Assembly: GCF_900100075.1 (NCBI RefSeq)
Contig: NZ_FNEG01000008.1
Span: 145,875-209,874 of the forward strand
Source of the DNA: Chryseobacterium jejuense
GTDB lineage: Bacteria > Bacteroidota > Bacteroidia > Flavobacteriales > Weeksellaceae
Direction: 5' to 3'
Length of the DNA: 64,000 nucleotides
Made by a program: the position numbers and the translations under genes. Below the pieces are notes generated by a model. It was not told the DNA's origin, searched no databases, and saw nothing but the letters and a program-made list of their open reading frames with translations. Below are positions 43,389 to 52,587 of this stretch, piece after piece (the stretch's first letter is position 1; every line of letters starts with the position of its first letter).

Positions 43389-43951
43389 TGAAAAATAAGT
43401 GGATTATTCTGGGGATTTTTGTTGTGTTTTCTTGTAAAGCACAGCAAATACTTCCATTAAACACTTCCGCTTTTAAGTCTCAGACAAATTCATATTTTAA
43501 AGATATAAATAATGAATTAGATTACTACACAGGAGTATGGACTTCAAATTTCGATAACAAAACTATAAAACTTGTTATTACTAAGGAGATAAAAAAAAAC
43601 CTTAAAATGTGGAAAAAGAATTTTTATACCGATCAATTATTTATAAAGTATGAAGTAAAAAAAGATGATATAGTTTTGGAAAGCACATTAAATAAAGATT
43701 TTACAAGTGATTCCAAACTTTCTATTGAAGGCTCAAAAATTCAAGAAAATGGCAATATTATATTTGTTTTTTCAGGAGGAAACTGCAGTGTTGGTATTGG
43801 TACCATTACTTTAAAGAAAATAAATGATACTCAATTTTCATGGGGATATTATCCGGGGACTACAACGAGAATTGATACTCTTTGCCCTCCTGATAAAGAG
43901 TACAAAATACACCTTCCCGAGAGTGAAAACCTGGTCTTTACAAAACAATAA
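43388..43951 (+). CDS. DUF6705-like lipoprotein, array copy 4
   Basis: 187 residues, most similar to copy 3 in the N-terminal third (LPLNTSAFKSQTNSYFKDIN, DYYTGVWTSNFDNK) with its own lysine-rich centre (VITKEIKKNLKMWKKNFY). The C-terminus is again the shared TTTRIDTLCPPDKEYKIHLP form. Last gene of the array; a terminator follows within 10 bases. Confidence 0.8.
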   Translation: MKNKWIILGIFVVFSCKAQQILPLNTSAFKSQTNSYFKDINNELDYYTGVWTSNFDNKTIKLVITKEIKKNLKMWKKNFYTDQLFIKYEVKKDDIVLESTLNKDFTSDSKLSIEGSKIQENGNIIFVFSGGNCSVGIGTITLKKINDTQFSWGYYPGTTTRIDTLCPPDKEYKIHLPESENLVFTKQ

Positions 43952-43952
43952 T

Positions 43953-43979
43953 AAAAAAACCGCTCAATGTGGTTTTTTT
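43953..43979 (+). terminator. Terminator of the JAMM/DUF6705 operon
   Basis: An A-rich arm with ACCGC pairs with GTGGT and a T run across a TCAAT loop, starting two bases after the last stop codon. The flanking A run could also serve the convergent ketosynthase gene. Confidence 0.7.
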
Positions 43980-44021
43980 ATTATTGTATGCAGTTTCAGG
44001 AATGAAAAAAAAACATTGTTT

Positions 44022-45182
44022 TTAACATTTTTCCAGCACAATCGCCGCATTACAACCTCCAAAACCAGATGCAGTTTTCAGAATATATTTTACGGTTGCA
44101 GACTGATTTTCTTTGATAATATTCAATGGTTGAGACACTCCCATTTCTTCAAAGTTTTTAGAAGGGAGCAGGGTGTTTTGAAGAGCAGATTCCATAGAAA
44201 TAATACTTTCCAATAATCCAGAAGCTCCTAAGCAGTGTCCGTAATATCCTTTCATGCTGTTGAGAGGAACATTTTGAAGCTCCATTCTGCTGAAAGCGAT
44301 GCTTTCCATTTCATCGTTATATAATGTTGCCGTTCCGTGGGCTGAAATAAAATTGATTTCTTCTGCAGAAACATGGGCTTCCATCATGGCATTTCTGATG
44401 CTTCCGTATAAACCGTCTCCTGTTCTGGAGGGGCCTGAAATATGGTTGGCATCATTGATAGCTGAGTCTCCCAATACTTTAAATCTACATTTTTCGTTTT
44501 GCGAAATTGTTTCTTCGTCAGAATGACCATTAGTGATATAAACTGCTGCTGCTGCCTCACCAATATTGATTCCGTTCCGATTTTTATCATAAGGTTTGCA
44601 AGGTTCTGAACCAATTGCTTGAAATGAATTGAAGCCGGAGATCACAAATTCCGAAATTTCATCTCCTGCAATTACAAAGGCATCTTTATATTTTCCTGCC
44701 TGAATCATATTCTTGGCAACCGCAATAGCCATAACTCCGGAAACACAGGCATTGGAAACTACAATAGGTTTGGTTTTAAATCCGAAAAAATCTGCAATTT
44801 TCTGGGCTAGTTGTGATAAATAAACACCTTCCGGTAATTCAGTCTGGTTTTTTAATAAGCTGATATTTCCTTTTGTTGTAGAAAGGATGAGAGCTGTGTT
44901 TTCAGTTATATTATGTTTTTCAGCCAGAGGCTTCATGCTTAGAAGAAGCATTTTTTCCAGTCTTGTGAATTCCTGCTGGGTATTTTGAGTGAAGACTCTA
45001 TCAAATTCTTCATCCAGCTTTTCAGAATCAATCACGGAGGCATAAAAAGCATCCTGATTTCCTATAATTTTATGTAAAGCAACCCCTGATTTTCCGGCTA
45101 AAAGTGCCTTCCAGTTAGAATCCACATCAAAACCAAGAGGCGTTACACAGTTATAGTCTATGATATAAATTTCCTTCTTCAT
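44022..45182 (-). CDS. Beta-ketoacyl-ACP synthase (block B KS)
   Basis: A 386-residue KS with Cys in VSNACVSGVMAIAVAK (about 152), His in SAHGTATLYND (about 284) and His in MKGYYGHCLGASGL (about 319). It is shorter at the N-terminus than FabF. Its four-base overlap with the thioesterase gene (45179-45182) places it last in block B. It may start or elongate the resorcinol side chain or the polyene; sequence alone does not tell which. Confidence 0.9.
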   Translation of the reverse strand: MKKEIYIIDYNCVTPLGFDVDSNWKALLAGKSGVALHKIIGNQDAFYASVIDSEKLDEEFDRVFTQNTQQEFTRLEKMLLLSMKPLAEKHNITENTALILSTTKGNISLLKNQTELPEGVYLSQLAQKIADFFGFKTKPIVVSNACVSGVMAIAVAKNMIQAGKYKDAFVIAGDEISEFVISGFNSFQAIGSEPCKPYDKNRNGINIGEAAAAVYITNGHSDEETISQNEKCRFKVLGDSAINDANHISGPSRTGDGLYGSIRNAMMEAHVSAEEINFISAHGTATLYNDEMESIAFSRMELQNVPLNSMKGYYGHCLGASGLLESIISMESALQNTLLPSKNFEEMGVSQPLNIIKENQSATVKYILKTASGFGGCNAAIVLEKC

Positions 45183-45607
45183 GATAAACCCATTTTATCT
45201 TTCCAGGCTTGAAAAAACTCCGGATTATATAAACATAAACCTCCATTGCTGTCCAGAAATACCTGAATAGTTTCTCCGCTGCATACCAACTTGTCTTCCT
45301 GATTGAAAAGCTCATATTTATAAATAAGCTTTGCTGAGACAGAATTCACAAAAGTGGTTACAACTCTAAATGTTTCTCCATATTTTAACGGAAGAAAATG
45401 CTCACAGGTGCTTTTTACAATAGGTGTTACATAGCCTGCCTTCTGAATATCGAGGTAAGTAAGGCCATGCTGACGTCCAAAAGCTTCTCTTCCGTCTTCA
45501 AAATAAACAATGTAATGCCCATGCCAGACAATGCCCAGTGGATCTGTCTCATTGAATCGTACTCTTACTTCTTCAGTACAGGTTAATATATTTTCGTTAG
45601 ACTGCAT
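45179..45607 (-). CDS. 4HBT-type acyl-ACP/acyl-CoA thioesterase
   Basis: A 142-residue single hotdog domain. The 4HBT active-site segment is RFNETDPLGIVWHGHYIVYF (residues about 18-37), with the Asp in DPLGIVWHGHY typical of 4-hydroxybenzoyl-CoA thioesterases and YbgC. Thioesterases in aryl polyene clusters clear stalled chains or release the acyl group. Co-transcribed with the block B ketosynthase. Confidence 0.88.
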   Translation of the reverse strand: MQSNENILTCTEEVRVRFNETDPLGIVWHGHYIVYFEDGREAFGRQHGLTYLDIQKAGYVTPIVKSTCEHFLPLKYGETFRVVTTFVNSVSAKLIYKYELFNQEDKLVCSGETIQVFLDSNGGLCLYNPEFFQAWKDKMGLS

Positions 45608-45675
45608 GTTTTTTCTTCCTGAGTTTTGTTTTTATGGATGTCAGAACTTCCTGACAATATTAATAATAAAATAGA

Positions 45676-46944
45676 TTAAATATTATGAAGCTTTCTTTCG
45701 TAGAAAATAGAGATGGATACGGTTGCAATGTAAAATAAAAATAGAAATACCAGTTCTTTGGCAATACCTCCGATTCCGCTGTTTCTTAAAATAATATCAT
45801 AATAAGCGTTTAGTCCCCAGTTCATAGGAGAGAATTTGGCTACAGTCTGCATGAATTCGGGCATTAAAAATACCGGAACCCAGATTCCACCGATTGCTGC
45901 CAACACTACTACAGATGTTGCTCCAAAAGGAGCTGATTGTTCCTGGGTATCTGCAATAGTTCCCAATAATACTCCAAATCCTATGGCTGCAAGCCCTGCA
46001 AATAAAGTTACCGTAACAAGCTGGAACATCTTACCGGATACATCAAATGCCGGAAGGTCCATGTATGGGAAAAGATAAATCCCTACAGCCACCATCAGCA
46101 AAAACTGAATAAGGCAGATAATAAGATAAGTAAATGTCTTTCCTAAAATATGTACAAAATAGGGAGTAGGGCTTATTCTTGCTCTTACACTTGTTCCCTG
46201 GCTTTTTTCTTTTACAAGGTTGATGGATAAAGGAACAACAATGAAAAAGATGGCGAAAAGAGTCCATGCAGGAACGTTATGCTGAACAGAATTCGGCATA
46301 ATGTCCATTTCTCCTTTTTTCGGTGTGATTTCTTTGAAACTGATGAGGTTTTTATTCTCCTCAAGGTTTTCTGTTGTTCCAAGCTGATCCTGGAATGCTT
46401 TGTAGATCTTTTTATTTTCGATCTCAAAAACCATTTTGTTTACGGAATTCATTACAGAGTTTTTGAATCCAGCATTGGTTGCCGGGTCAAAATATAAATG
46501 AATTTCTTTAGCTTTCGGAGCTTCTATTTTTGTTTGTGCAGAATCACCTTCCAATCCGAATGAACTTACAATAGCCTGAACTTTGGAATCAATATTGGTG
46601 TTTAAATCCTTCGTAAGGTCTTGAGGAATGACAATCGCCATTTGATATTCTCCCGCAAATACAGCCTCCTGTGCTGATTTTTCGTTGAAATTGGTCAGCA
46701 GTTGGAAGGTCTTACTATTTTCAAGTTCTCCTTTTATATTTTTAGAAACTTCAGATTTATCATGATCAATAAAAATGATTGGGATTTTTGAACCTTCAAG
46801 GTTTTTAAAGGTAGAATCCTGAATCAGGGTAATGGTTACAATTAAAAGCAACGGCATTACGAAAATGATGACAATTCCTCCAATATCTCTTTTCAGCAGA
46901 AGAATTTCTTTAATAAAACTTCTCCACAGTTTATACAACAACAT
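45676..46944 (-). CDS. ABC-2 type transporter permease
   Basis: A 422-residue permease with one N-terminal transmembrane helix (about 20-42), a large extracytoplasmic domain (about 45-220) and five to six C-terminal membrane segments (about 225-415), the YhhJ/DrrB-like arrangement. It overlaps the ATPase gene by 14 bases. In this setting it probably exports a lipid-like pigment precursor, but the substrate is not readable from sequence. Confidence 0.9.
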   Translation of the reverse strand: MLLYKLWRSFIKEILLLKRDIGGIVIIFVMPLLLIVTITLIQDSTFKNLEGSKIPIIFIDHDKSEVSKNIKGELENSKTFQLLTNFNEKSAQEAVFAGEYQMAIVIPQDLTKDLNTNIDSKVQAIVSSFGLEGDSAQTKIEAPKAKEIHLYFDPATNAGFKNSVMNSVNKMVFEIENKKIYKAFQDQLGTTENLEENKNLISFKEITPKKGEMDIMPNSVQHNVPAWTLFAIFFIVVPLSINLVKEKSQGTSVRARISPTPYFVHILGKTFTYLIICLIQFLLMVAVGIYLFPYMDLPAFDVSGKMFQLVTVTLFAGLAAIGFGVLLGTIADTQEQSAPFGATSVVVLAAIGGIWVPVFLMPEFMQTVAKFSPMNWGLNAYYDIILRNSGIGGIAKELVFLFLFYIATVSISIFYERKLHNI

Positions 46945-47689
46945 CTCTTAATTCTTTTCCGGTTAATGAAATGAAAACATCTTCAAGGTTTTCTGCGTGG
47001 GCAATCTGAGAAACAAGTTCTTCAGGAGTTCCCACAGCATGAATTCTTCCTTTATCGATAATCGCAATCTTAGTGCAGAATTCTTCTGCCTCAGAAAGGT
47101 GGTGGGAAGTATAGATGATGCATGTTCCGTTTTTATTCAATTCTAAAAGGAAATCAATGATTACTTTTTTGGATTGTACATCTACGCCTACGGTAGGTTC
47201 ATCCAAAAACAACACTTTCGGATTGTGAAGGGTGCCAGCGATGAGGTTGCAACGGCGTTTCATTCCTCCTGAGAATTGGCCTACCTGTTTGTTGGCAAAT
47301 TTTGAAAGCCCCATAATTTCCAGGGAATCATCAATCGCTTTGGTAAGCTCCTTATGCTTTAACCCATATAAGCTTCCGAAAAACATCAGGTTTTCTTTAG
47401 CGGTAAGAGTAGGATAGAGTGCATATTCCTGTGGAACAATTCCCATAATCTCCCTGATCTTGAAATTATCTTTTTGTGGAGATAGTCCATTGATCGTAAA
47501 TTGTCCTGAAGTAGGTTTAATTAACCCCGAAAGCATAGATATCAAAGTTGTTTTTCCTGCTCCGTTAGGACCAAGAATCCCGTAGATATCGTTCTTGTGG
47601 ATATTCAAAGAGATATCATTTACAGAAAACTCATCGGAGTTTTTGTATTTTTTATATAGATTTTTAATCTCAATCATATTCTCTGCCAT
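46931..47689 (-). CDS. ABC transporter ATP-binding protein
   Basis: A 252-residue ATPase with Walker A GPNGAGKTTL (about 39-48), the signature QFSGGMKRRC (about 138), Walker B VLFLDEPTVGVD (about 158-169) and a switch His in IYTSHHLSEAEEF. It powers the adjacent ABC-2 permease. Starts one base after the stop region of the BtrH-like gene, so the three genes form one unit. Confidence 0.95.
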   Translation of the reverse strand: MAENMIEIKNLYKKYKNSDEFSVNDISLNIHKNDIYGILGPNGAGKTTLISMLSGLIKPTSGQFTINGLSPQKDNFKIREIMGIVPQEYALYPTLTAKENLMFFGSLYGLKHKELTKAIDDSLEIMGLSKFANKQVGQFSGGMKRRCNLIAGTLHNPKVLFLDEPTVGVDVQSKKVIIDFLLELNKNGTCIIYTSHHLSEAEEFCTKIAIIDKGRIHAVGTPEELVSQIAHAENLEDVFISLTGKELRDVVV

Positions 47690-47690
47690 A

Positions 47691-48686
47691 TCAGATCGCT
47701 TTTCTCAGTTTTTTATAGAAAGCTTCTTCTAAATCTGCAATATGAAGCATTGTTTTTGATAATTCGTTGTAGATGTCGCTCTTAGCATTTCTGTTTTTAT
47801 ACACTCTGGCAATATCTACTGCAAAATCTCTCCAAAGATCCCCAATAGAGGTAATTTCTTTTGAAAGTTCTTTTAATTCATCATTTTTAAGGATAACAGC
47901 TGCCTCCTGAAGAAATGCTCCATAAATAAATCTGAAGCCTCCACCTCCTGTGCCGATTTCCTCCTGCATTCTTATCAATTGCCCAAGATAATGGTTGGTT
48001 ACTTTTGTTCCTTTCTTTTCTGCCCATTTTGGAATGCTTTTAGCCACCCATCTCATCGCTTTTACTCCAATAAGTGGTACCGGAGCCAGCATGTTTTTGC
48101 AGGTATCTTTAATTCCTTTTTTTATGGCTTCTTCCAGATGAACATCTTCCGGAATATAAATAGGATAGTACATGTGTCCTTTGGGAGGCAGTGCTCCTTT
48201 GGCATATCTTACTTTTTCCAGTTCTGCTTCTGTAAGGGAAGTTGTGTAATCCATTACCGGATCACTGATGAGGAATTTCCCATCTTCTTTACCATATACG
48301 ACAAGATTGTGGGCATTGAAGTGGAATTTATATTCTTCAGGGAAATAGGTAAGGTTAAAAACACCTACCTGAAGTCCTGTAGGGATATTTTGTTCTAAGT
48401 TTCTTTCCAGTGCTTTTTGGGCATCCTGGGGATTTGAGAATTTTTCTCTTTTGATTTTAATTCCTAATCTTTTAGCTGCTTTACTGAAAATAGCACCCGG
48501 CATCGGACGATAGCTGAAGCCCGGAGCAAAATTCACCTTCAAAAAAGGAAGGTAGACAAAAAACAATCCTGACCCGATCCCGAAGATCATAGGCTCACTT
48601 AGTTTCAGTCCTCTGTTAAGCAGTAGATTAGAAGCAACACCGTTTTCGCAATGCGCAGTCTGATGGTGTTCAAAGTTTAATTTCAT
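47691..48686 (-). CDS. BtrH-like acyltransferase (papain-like fold)
   Basis: A 331-residue cytoplasmic protein. The N-terminal BtrH-type domain has the likely nucleophile Cys13 in HHQTAHCENGVASNLL, then FGIGSGLFF, the His in FHFNAHNLVVYG (about 126) and the Asp-containing KFLISDPVMDY (about 138). The C-terminal half is helical (EEAIKKGIKDTCKNMLAP onward), as in DUF4872 partners. BtrH in butirosin synthesis moves an acyl group from an ACP to an amine. Here a transfer of the polyene acyl group from ACP to the resorcinol hydroxyl would make the flexirubin ester; this is inference. Confidence 0.82.
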   Translation of the reverse strand: MKLNFEHHQTAHCENGVASNLLLNRGLKLSEPMIFGIGSGLFFVYLPFLKVNFAPGFSYRPMPGAIFSKAAKRLGIKIKREKFSNPQDAQKALERNLEQNIPTGLQVGVFNLTYFPEEYKFHFNAHNLVVYGKEDGKFLISDPVMDYTTSLTEAELEKVRYAKGALPPKGHMYYPIYIPEDVHLEEAIKKGIKDTCKNMLAPVPLIGVKAMRWVAKSIPKWAEKKGTKVTNHYLGQLIRMQEEIGTGGGGFRFIYGAFLQEAAVILKNDELKELSKEITSIGDLWRDFAVDIARVYKNRNAKSDIYNELSKTMLHIADLEEAFYKKLRKAI

Positions 48687-48738
48687 TTGCAGTTTGTATC
48701 TTTTTCCTGGGTAAATAAAACGGAGTGTATTACTTTGT

Positions 48739-49143
48739 TTATTTCCCGTTGAAGTTTTTTAGTTCATTGACTGAAATCCCGAATGCATCGGCATATTTTT
48801 TCAGTGCAGTTTCGCTTAGTGTTTTAAATACTTTGGGTTTAAAGTGTCTTTTTACCCTCCATTGCCATATTCCTACATAAGAGGCCAATACTCCCAGGTC
48901 CATTTTATTGAACTCCATAAAATAAACGATAGGGCTTACAATATTATTGGCAACGTTTTGCTTGGCATCTTCAATCCTCTCATGAATAAGCTCCATAGAT
49001 TCATCCAAAGCTGCTTTTTTAGCATCCCAGCCTGTACTGTTTGCTGTTGTATAATTATCATTTTCATCCGTTACATAAAGAACTTCTGTCATGTTGGCGG
49101 ATTTCAGATTACTTTCGTCTTGAGGAAGGTCTTGTTTTTTCAT
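48739..49143 (-). CDS. Conserved protein of unknown function heading block B
   Basis: A 134-residue soluble, acidic-then-basic protein. No signal or membrane segment. A helical core (AALDESMELIHERIEDAKQNV) is followed by FMEFNKMDLGVLASYVGIWQWRVKRHFKPKVF and ends in LSETALKKYADAFGISVNEL, a segment that looks like a Cro/helix-turn-helix piece. It may be a regulator or partner protein of the cluster. I do not recognise the family. Confidence 0.7.
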   Translation of the reverse strand: MKKQDLPQDESNLKSANMTEVLYVTDENDNYTTANSTGWDAKKAALDESMELIHERIEDAKQNVANNIVSPIVYFMEFNKMDLGVLASYVGIWQWRVKRHFKPKVFKTLSETALKKYADAFGISVNELKNFNGK

Positions 49144-49573
49144 CTGAATAATGTTTAATTTTTTAGGTTCCAGATGAAATAAGACTCACCTGTTTTTGAT
49201 TCTTTTAATCAGGTGGCTAAAATAGTGAAAATACATAATATGAAAATTAGGGTTGCCCGGACGATGATATTGTTTTGACATAAAGGTTATATCAGGTTTT
49301 GGACACAAGTTTTAACAGAGTAATATTTTCTCCGATTTGACCAGGTACAAATTGACATTGATACCTCTCTTTAAGTTTATACAAATAAGGAGAATCTTTG
49401 TTTTATTCAGTTTTTGAACTAGGGATGTTTAACTAATTGGATGTAATGAAATCTTAAGAAATACTGTTAGTACTTATGATGCATATTTATGATGGAGCAA
49501 ACTGTAACAAGTGCCTCCTGTCATAAGACTAATGGAGTAGAAATTTGAATATAAAAATTATTAAATAACCACT
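49144..49573. other. Divergent intergenic region between block B and the M16 protease
   Basis: It holds the unmapped promoters of two divergent genes. A small inverted repeat CACCTG / CAGGTG (49187-49192 and 49210-49215) lies about 45-70 bases upstream of block B and could be an operator. No exact TAnnTTTG was found on either strand at a good distance. No gene is supported. Confidence 0.45.
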
Positions 49574-52486
49574 ATGAAGAAACTTTTTATTTCTGTTTCG
49601 CTTTTCTGCATGCTTAGTGCTATGGCTCAGAAATTCGATACTCAAAAACTAACAGATGCCCAAGGTTACACCTATGAAACGGTGAAGAATGACCTGGCAG
49701 GGGTAAGAGTATATACCCTGAAAAACGGATTAAAGGTTTATCTTGCTAAAAATGAAGATGCCCCAAGAATCCAGACTTATATTCCGGTAAGAACAGGATC
49801 AAATAATGACCCGAGTGATAATACAGGATTGGCTCACTACTTAGAGCATATGGTTTTCAAAGGAACCTCAAAGTTGGGAACTCAGGATTGGGCAAAGGAA
49901 AAAGCATTGTTGCAACAGATTTCTGATCTTTATGAGCAGCATAAGGCAGAAAAAGATCCTGCAAAGAAAAGGGAGCTTTATAAAAAGATTGATGAGGTTT
50001 CTCAGGAAGCTTCAAAATTTGCGATTGCGAATGAATATGATAAAGCGATTTCTTCATTGGGAGCTACAGGAACTAATGCTCACACTTGGCTGGATGAAAC
50101 CGTTTACAAAAACAATATTCCATCTAATGAACTTGAAAAATGGTTAAGGGTAGAAAAGGAACGTTTTTCGGAACTGGTACTTCGCCTTTTCCATACTGAA
50201 TTGGAAGCGGTATATGAGGAGTACAACAGAGCACAGGATAATGACGGACGTTTGGTAAACTATGCTTTAATGGAAGCTCTTTTTCCAAAACACCCGAACG
50301 GACAGCAAACTACTATCGGGACTTCTGAACACCTGAAGAGCCCTTCAATGCTAGCTATTCATAAGTATTTTGATACGTATTATGTGCCTAATAACATGGC
50401 CGTAGTATTGGTTGGAGATATCGATTTCGACAAAACTATAAAATTAGTTGACCAGTATTTCGGGGCTTTCAAATACAAGGAGCTTCCGATGAAAAAGATG
50501 GTAACAGAAGAGCCTATGACTCAGATTGTTTCCAGAACTGTAAAAAGTCCATCTACTCAAAGAATGACGATGGCTTGGAGAACAGATTCTTATGGAAGTC
50601 AGGAAGCGAGACTGGCAGATGTAGTGGCTGAAATATTGAGCAACAGAGGTGATGCCGGTTTAATTGACCTTAATATTAATCAAAAGCAAAAAACGTTAGG
50701 AGCTGGTGCTTATGAATCTCCATTCAAAATGTATGGAACGTTTGCATTAGTGGTAACTCCTAAAGAGGGACAAAGTTTTGATGAGGCTAAAAAATTATTA
50801 TTGGATCAGCTTGACCTTGTTAAAAAAGGGCAGTTTCCGGATTGGATGCTGAAAGCTATCGTAAATGATAAAAAGGTTCAGCGCATGAAAGGGTTGGAAA
50901 CTGCTGATGGTTTGGCTACGGAACTTTATGATTCTTATATCAAAGGAAGAACCTGGGAACAGGAGCTGGATGAGATCAATCAGTATGAAAAGATCACTAA
51001 GGCTGATGTAGTGAAGTTTGCGAATGATTTCTTTAAGGATAACTATGTTGTAGTGTACAAAGAAAAAGGAGTGAATGATAAACTTGTTCGTGTAGAAAAC
51101 CCGGGAATTACTCCTATTAAACTGAACAGAGAAGCTCAATCGCCTTTCCTTAAAGATATTTTAAATACTAAGGTTGCTGAAATTAAACCTGAATTCATCG
51201 ATTATAAAACAGCAATCCAGACTTCAAAAGTAAAAGACAAGACGGTAAGTTTTGTGAAAAATAAATACAATGAGATTGCTCAGGTAAGCTATGTTTTTCC
51301 TTTCGGAACAGATAATGATAAGGAACTTTCGTTAGCAGGGACTCTTTTTGAATATCTTGGAACGGATAAATATACTCCGGAACAATTGAAGGAAGAGTTT
51401 TATAAGCTAGGAATTTCTTACAGTTTCAGAACTTCAAATGACCAAACTACGGTTACTTTATCCGGTCTTGAAAGCAATATGAAGAAAGGAGTTGAGTTGA
51501 TGAATCACTGGATGACCAACGTAAAAGCGGATAAAGCAATTTACAGTCAAACGGTAAAAACAATCCTTGAAGCCAGAGAAGTTGCTAAAAAAGATAAGGT
51601 GAGAATTATGGGTGCTCTTTCCAACTATGCAAAATATGGAAAAGACTCAAGAATGACAGATGTGATTTCTAAAGCTCGTCTAGAAAGTATTGATGCAGTA
51701 GAGCTGGTTAAAAAGATCAAAACACTGAATCAGTATCCTTACGAAGTTCTTCTTTACGGACAGGACAAAGCAGGAATGGAGAAAGCGGTACAGCCTTATA
51801 TTGTAAACGCAAGTCTACAGCCTGCAAAAGCTAAGGAATATGCAGAGCCTGCAACAACTGGAAAGGTATATTTCACGAATTATGACATGGTACAGATGGA
51901 AATGGCTAAAGTAGCAAAAGCAAGTTCTGTAAACCTAAGCAACTTCGGAAAGGCTAATGTTTTCAATGAATATTTCGGAAGAGGGCTGTCGTCTATTGTT
52001 TTCCAGGAGATCAGAGAAAGTAAGTCTTTAGCATATTCTGCCTATGTTTCTTATGCAAATGCTTCAGAAAAAGGACATGCTAACTACATCACGAATTATA
52101 TCGGAACGCAGGCTAACAAGCTTCCTTTGGCTGTAAATGCAATGAGCGAACTAATGGCTGAGTTACCACAGATTCCAACACAGTTTGAAAACGCTAGAGG
52201 TTCAGCATTAAAGCAGATTGCGTCTAACAGAATTAACAGAACTAATATTTTCTTCAGTCAGTTAGCACTTAAAAAGCTAGGGGTTGATTATGACCTGAGA
52301 AAAGATACCTATGCTGAAATTCAAGGATTGACATTGCCTCAGCTGACAGGATTCTATAATACAGAAGTAAAACCTGTACAATACAATACCGCAATTATCG
52401 GTAAAAAAGAAAACCTAAATATGGATTCTATCAACAAGATGGGAACATTCCAGGAAGTATCTCTTGAAGAGATCTTCGGATACTAA
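49574..52486 (+). CDS. Secreted M16-family (insulinase-like) zinc protease
   Basis: A 970-residue protease with a signal peptide (about 1-18, ending SAMAQ). It has two M16 halves. The zinc motif HxxEH is in LAHYLEHMVFKGTS (about residue 94), with the distal Glu ligand in ELEAVYEEYNRAQD (about 211). The second half lacks an HxxEH but has the closing motifs YFGRGLSSIVFQEIRESKSL (about 800). Substrates are small peptides. It stands between two pigment blocks as a plus-strand gene with its own terminator and is probably unrelated to the pigment. Confidence 0.93.
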   Translation: MKKLFISVSLFCMLSAMAQKFDTQKLTDAQGYTYETVKNDLAGVRVYTLKNGLKVYLAKNEDAPRIQTYIPVRTGSNNDPSDNTGLAHYLEHMVFKGTSKLGTQDWAKEKALLQQISDLYEQHKAEKDPAKKRELYKKIDEVSQEASKFAIANEYDKAISSLGATGTNAHTWLDETVYKNNIPSNELEKWLRVEKERFSELVLRLFHTELEAVYEEYNRAQDNDGRLVNYALMEALFPKHPNGQQTTIGTSEHLKSPSMLAIHKYFDTYYVPNNMAVVLVGDIDFDKTIKLVDQYFGAFKYKELPMKKMVTEEPMTQIVSRTVKSPSTQRMTMAWRTDSYGSQEARLADVVAEILSNRGDAGLIDLNINQKQKTLGAGAYESPFKMYGTFALVVTPKEGQSFDEAKKLLLDQLDLVKKGQFPDWMLKAIVNDKKVQRMKGLETADGLATELYDSYIKGRTWEQELDEINQYEKITKADVVKFANDFFKDNYVVVYKEKGVNDKLVRVENPGITPIKLNREAQSPFLKDILNTKVAEIKPEFIDYKTAIQTSKVKDKTVSFVKNKYNEIAQVSYVFPFGTDNDKELSLAGTLFEYLGTDKYTPEQLKEEFYKLGISYSFRTSNDQTTVTLSGLESNMKKGVELMNHWMTNVKADKAIYSQTVKTILEAREVAKKDKVRIMGALSNYAKYGKDSRMTDVISKARLESIDAVELVKKIKTLNQYPYEVLLYGQDKAGMEKAVQPYIVNASLQPAKAKEYAEPATTGKVYFTNYDMVQMEMAKVAKASSVNLSNFGKANVFNEYFGRGLSSIVFQEIRESKSLAYSAYVSYANASEKGHANYITNYIGTQANKLPLAVNAMSELMAELPQIPTQFENARGSALKQIASNRINRTNIFFSQLALKKLGVDYDLRKDTYAEIQGLTLPQLTGFYNTEVKPVQYNTAIIGKKENLNMDSINKMGTFQEVSLEEIFGY

Positions 52487-52508
52487 TATTTTAGTTTTAA
52501 TAATAGGT

Positions 52509-52537
52509 AAAGTGGAGCAGAAATGTTCCACTTTTTT
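52509..52537 (+). terminator. Terminator of the M16 protease gene
   Basis: AAAGTGGA pairs with TCCACTTT across a ten-base loop and is followed by a T run, 23 bases after the stop codon. Confidence 0.8.
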
Positions 52538-52587
52538 GTTTAAATAAGGTATTTGATTGATAGTGAGTGTTTCACGGATCTATAGAA

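Noticed and set aside
43824..44216. Plus-strand frame bridging the last DUF6705 copy and the ketosynthase 3' end
   Set aside because: It runs through a terminator and overlaps two well supported genes in other frames.
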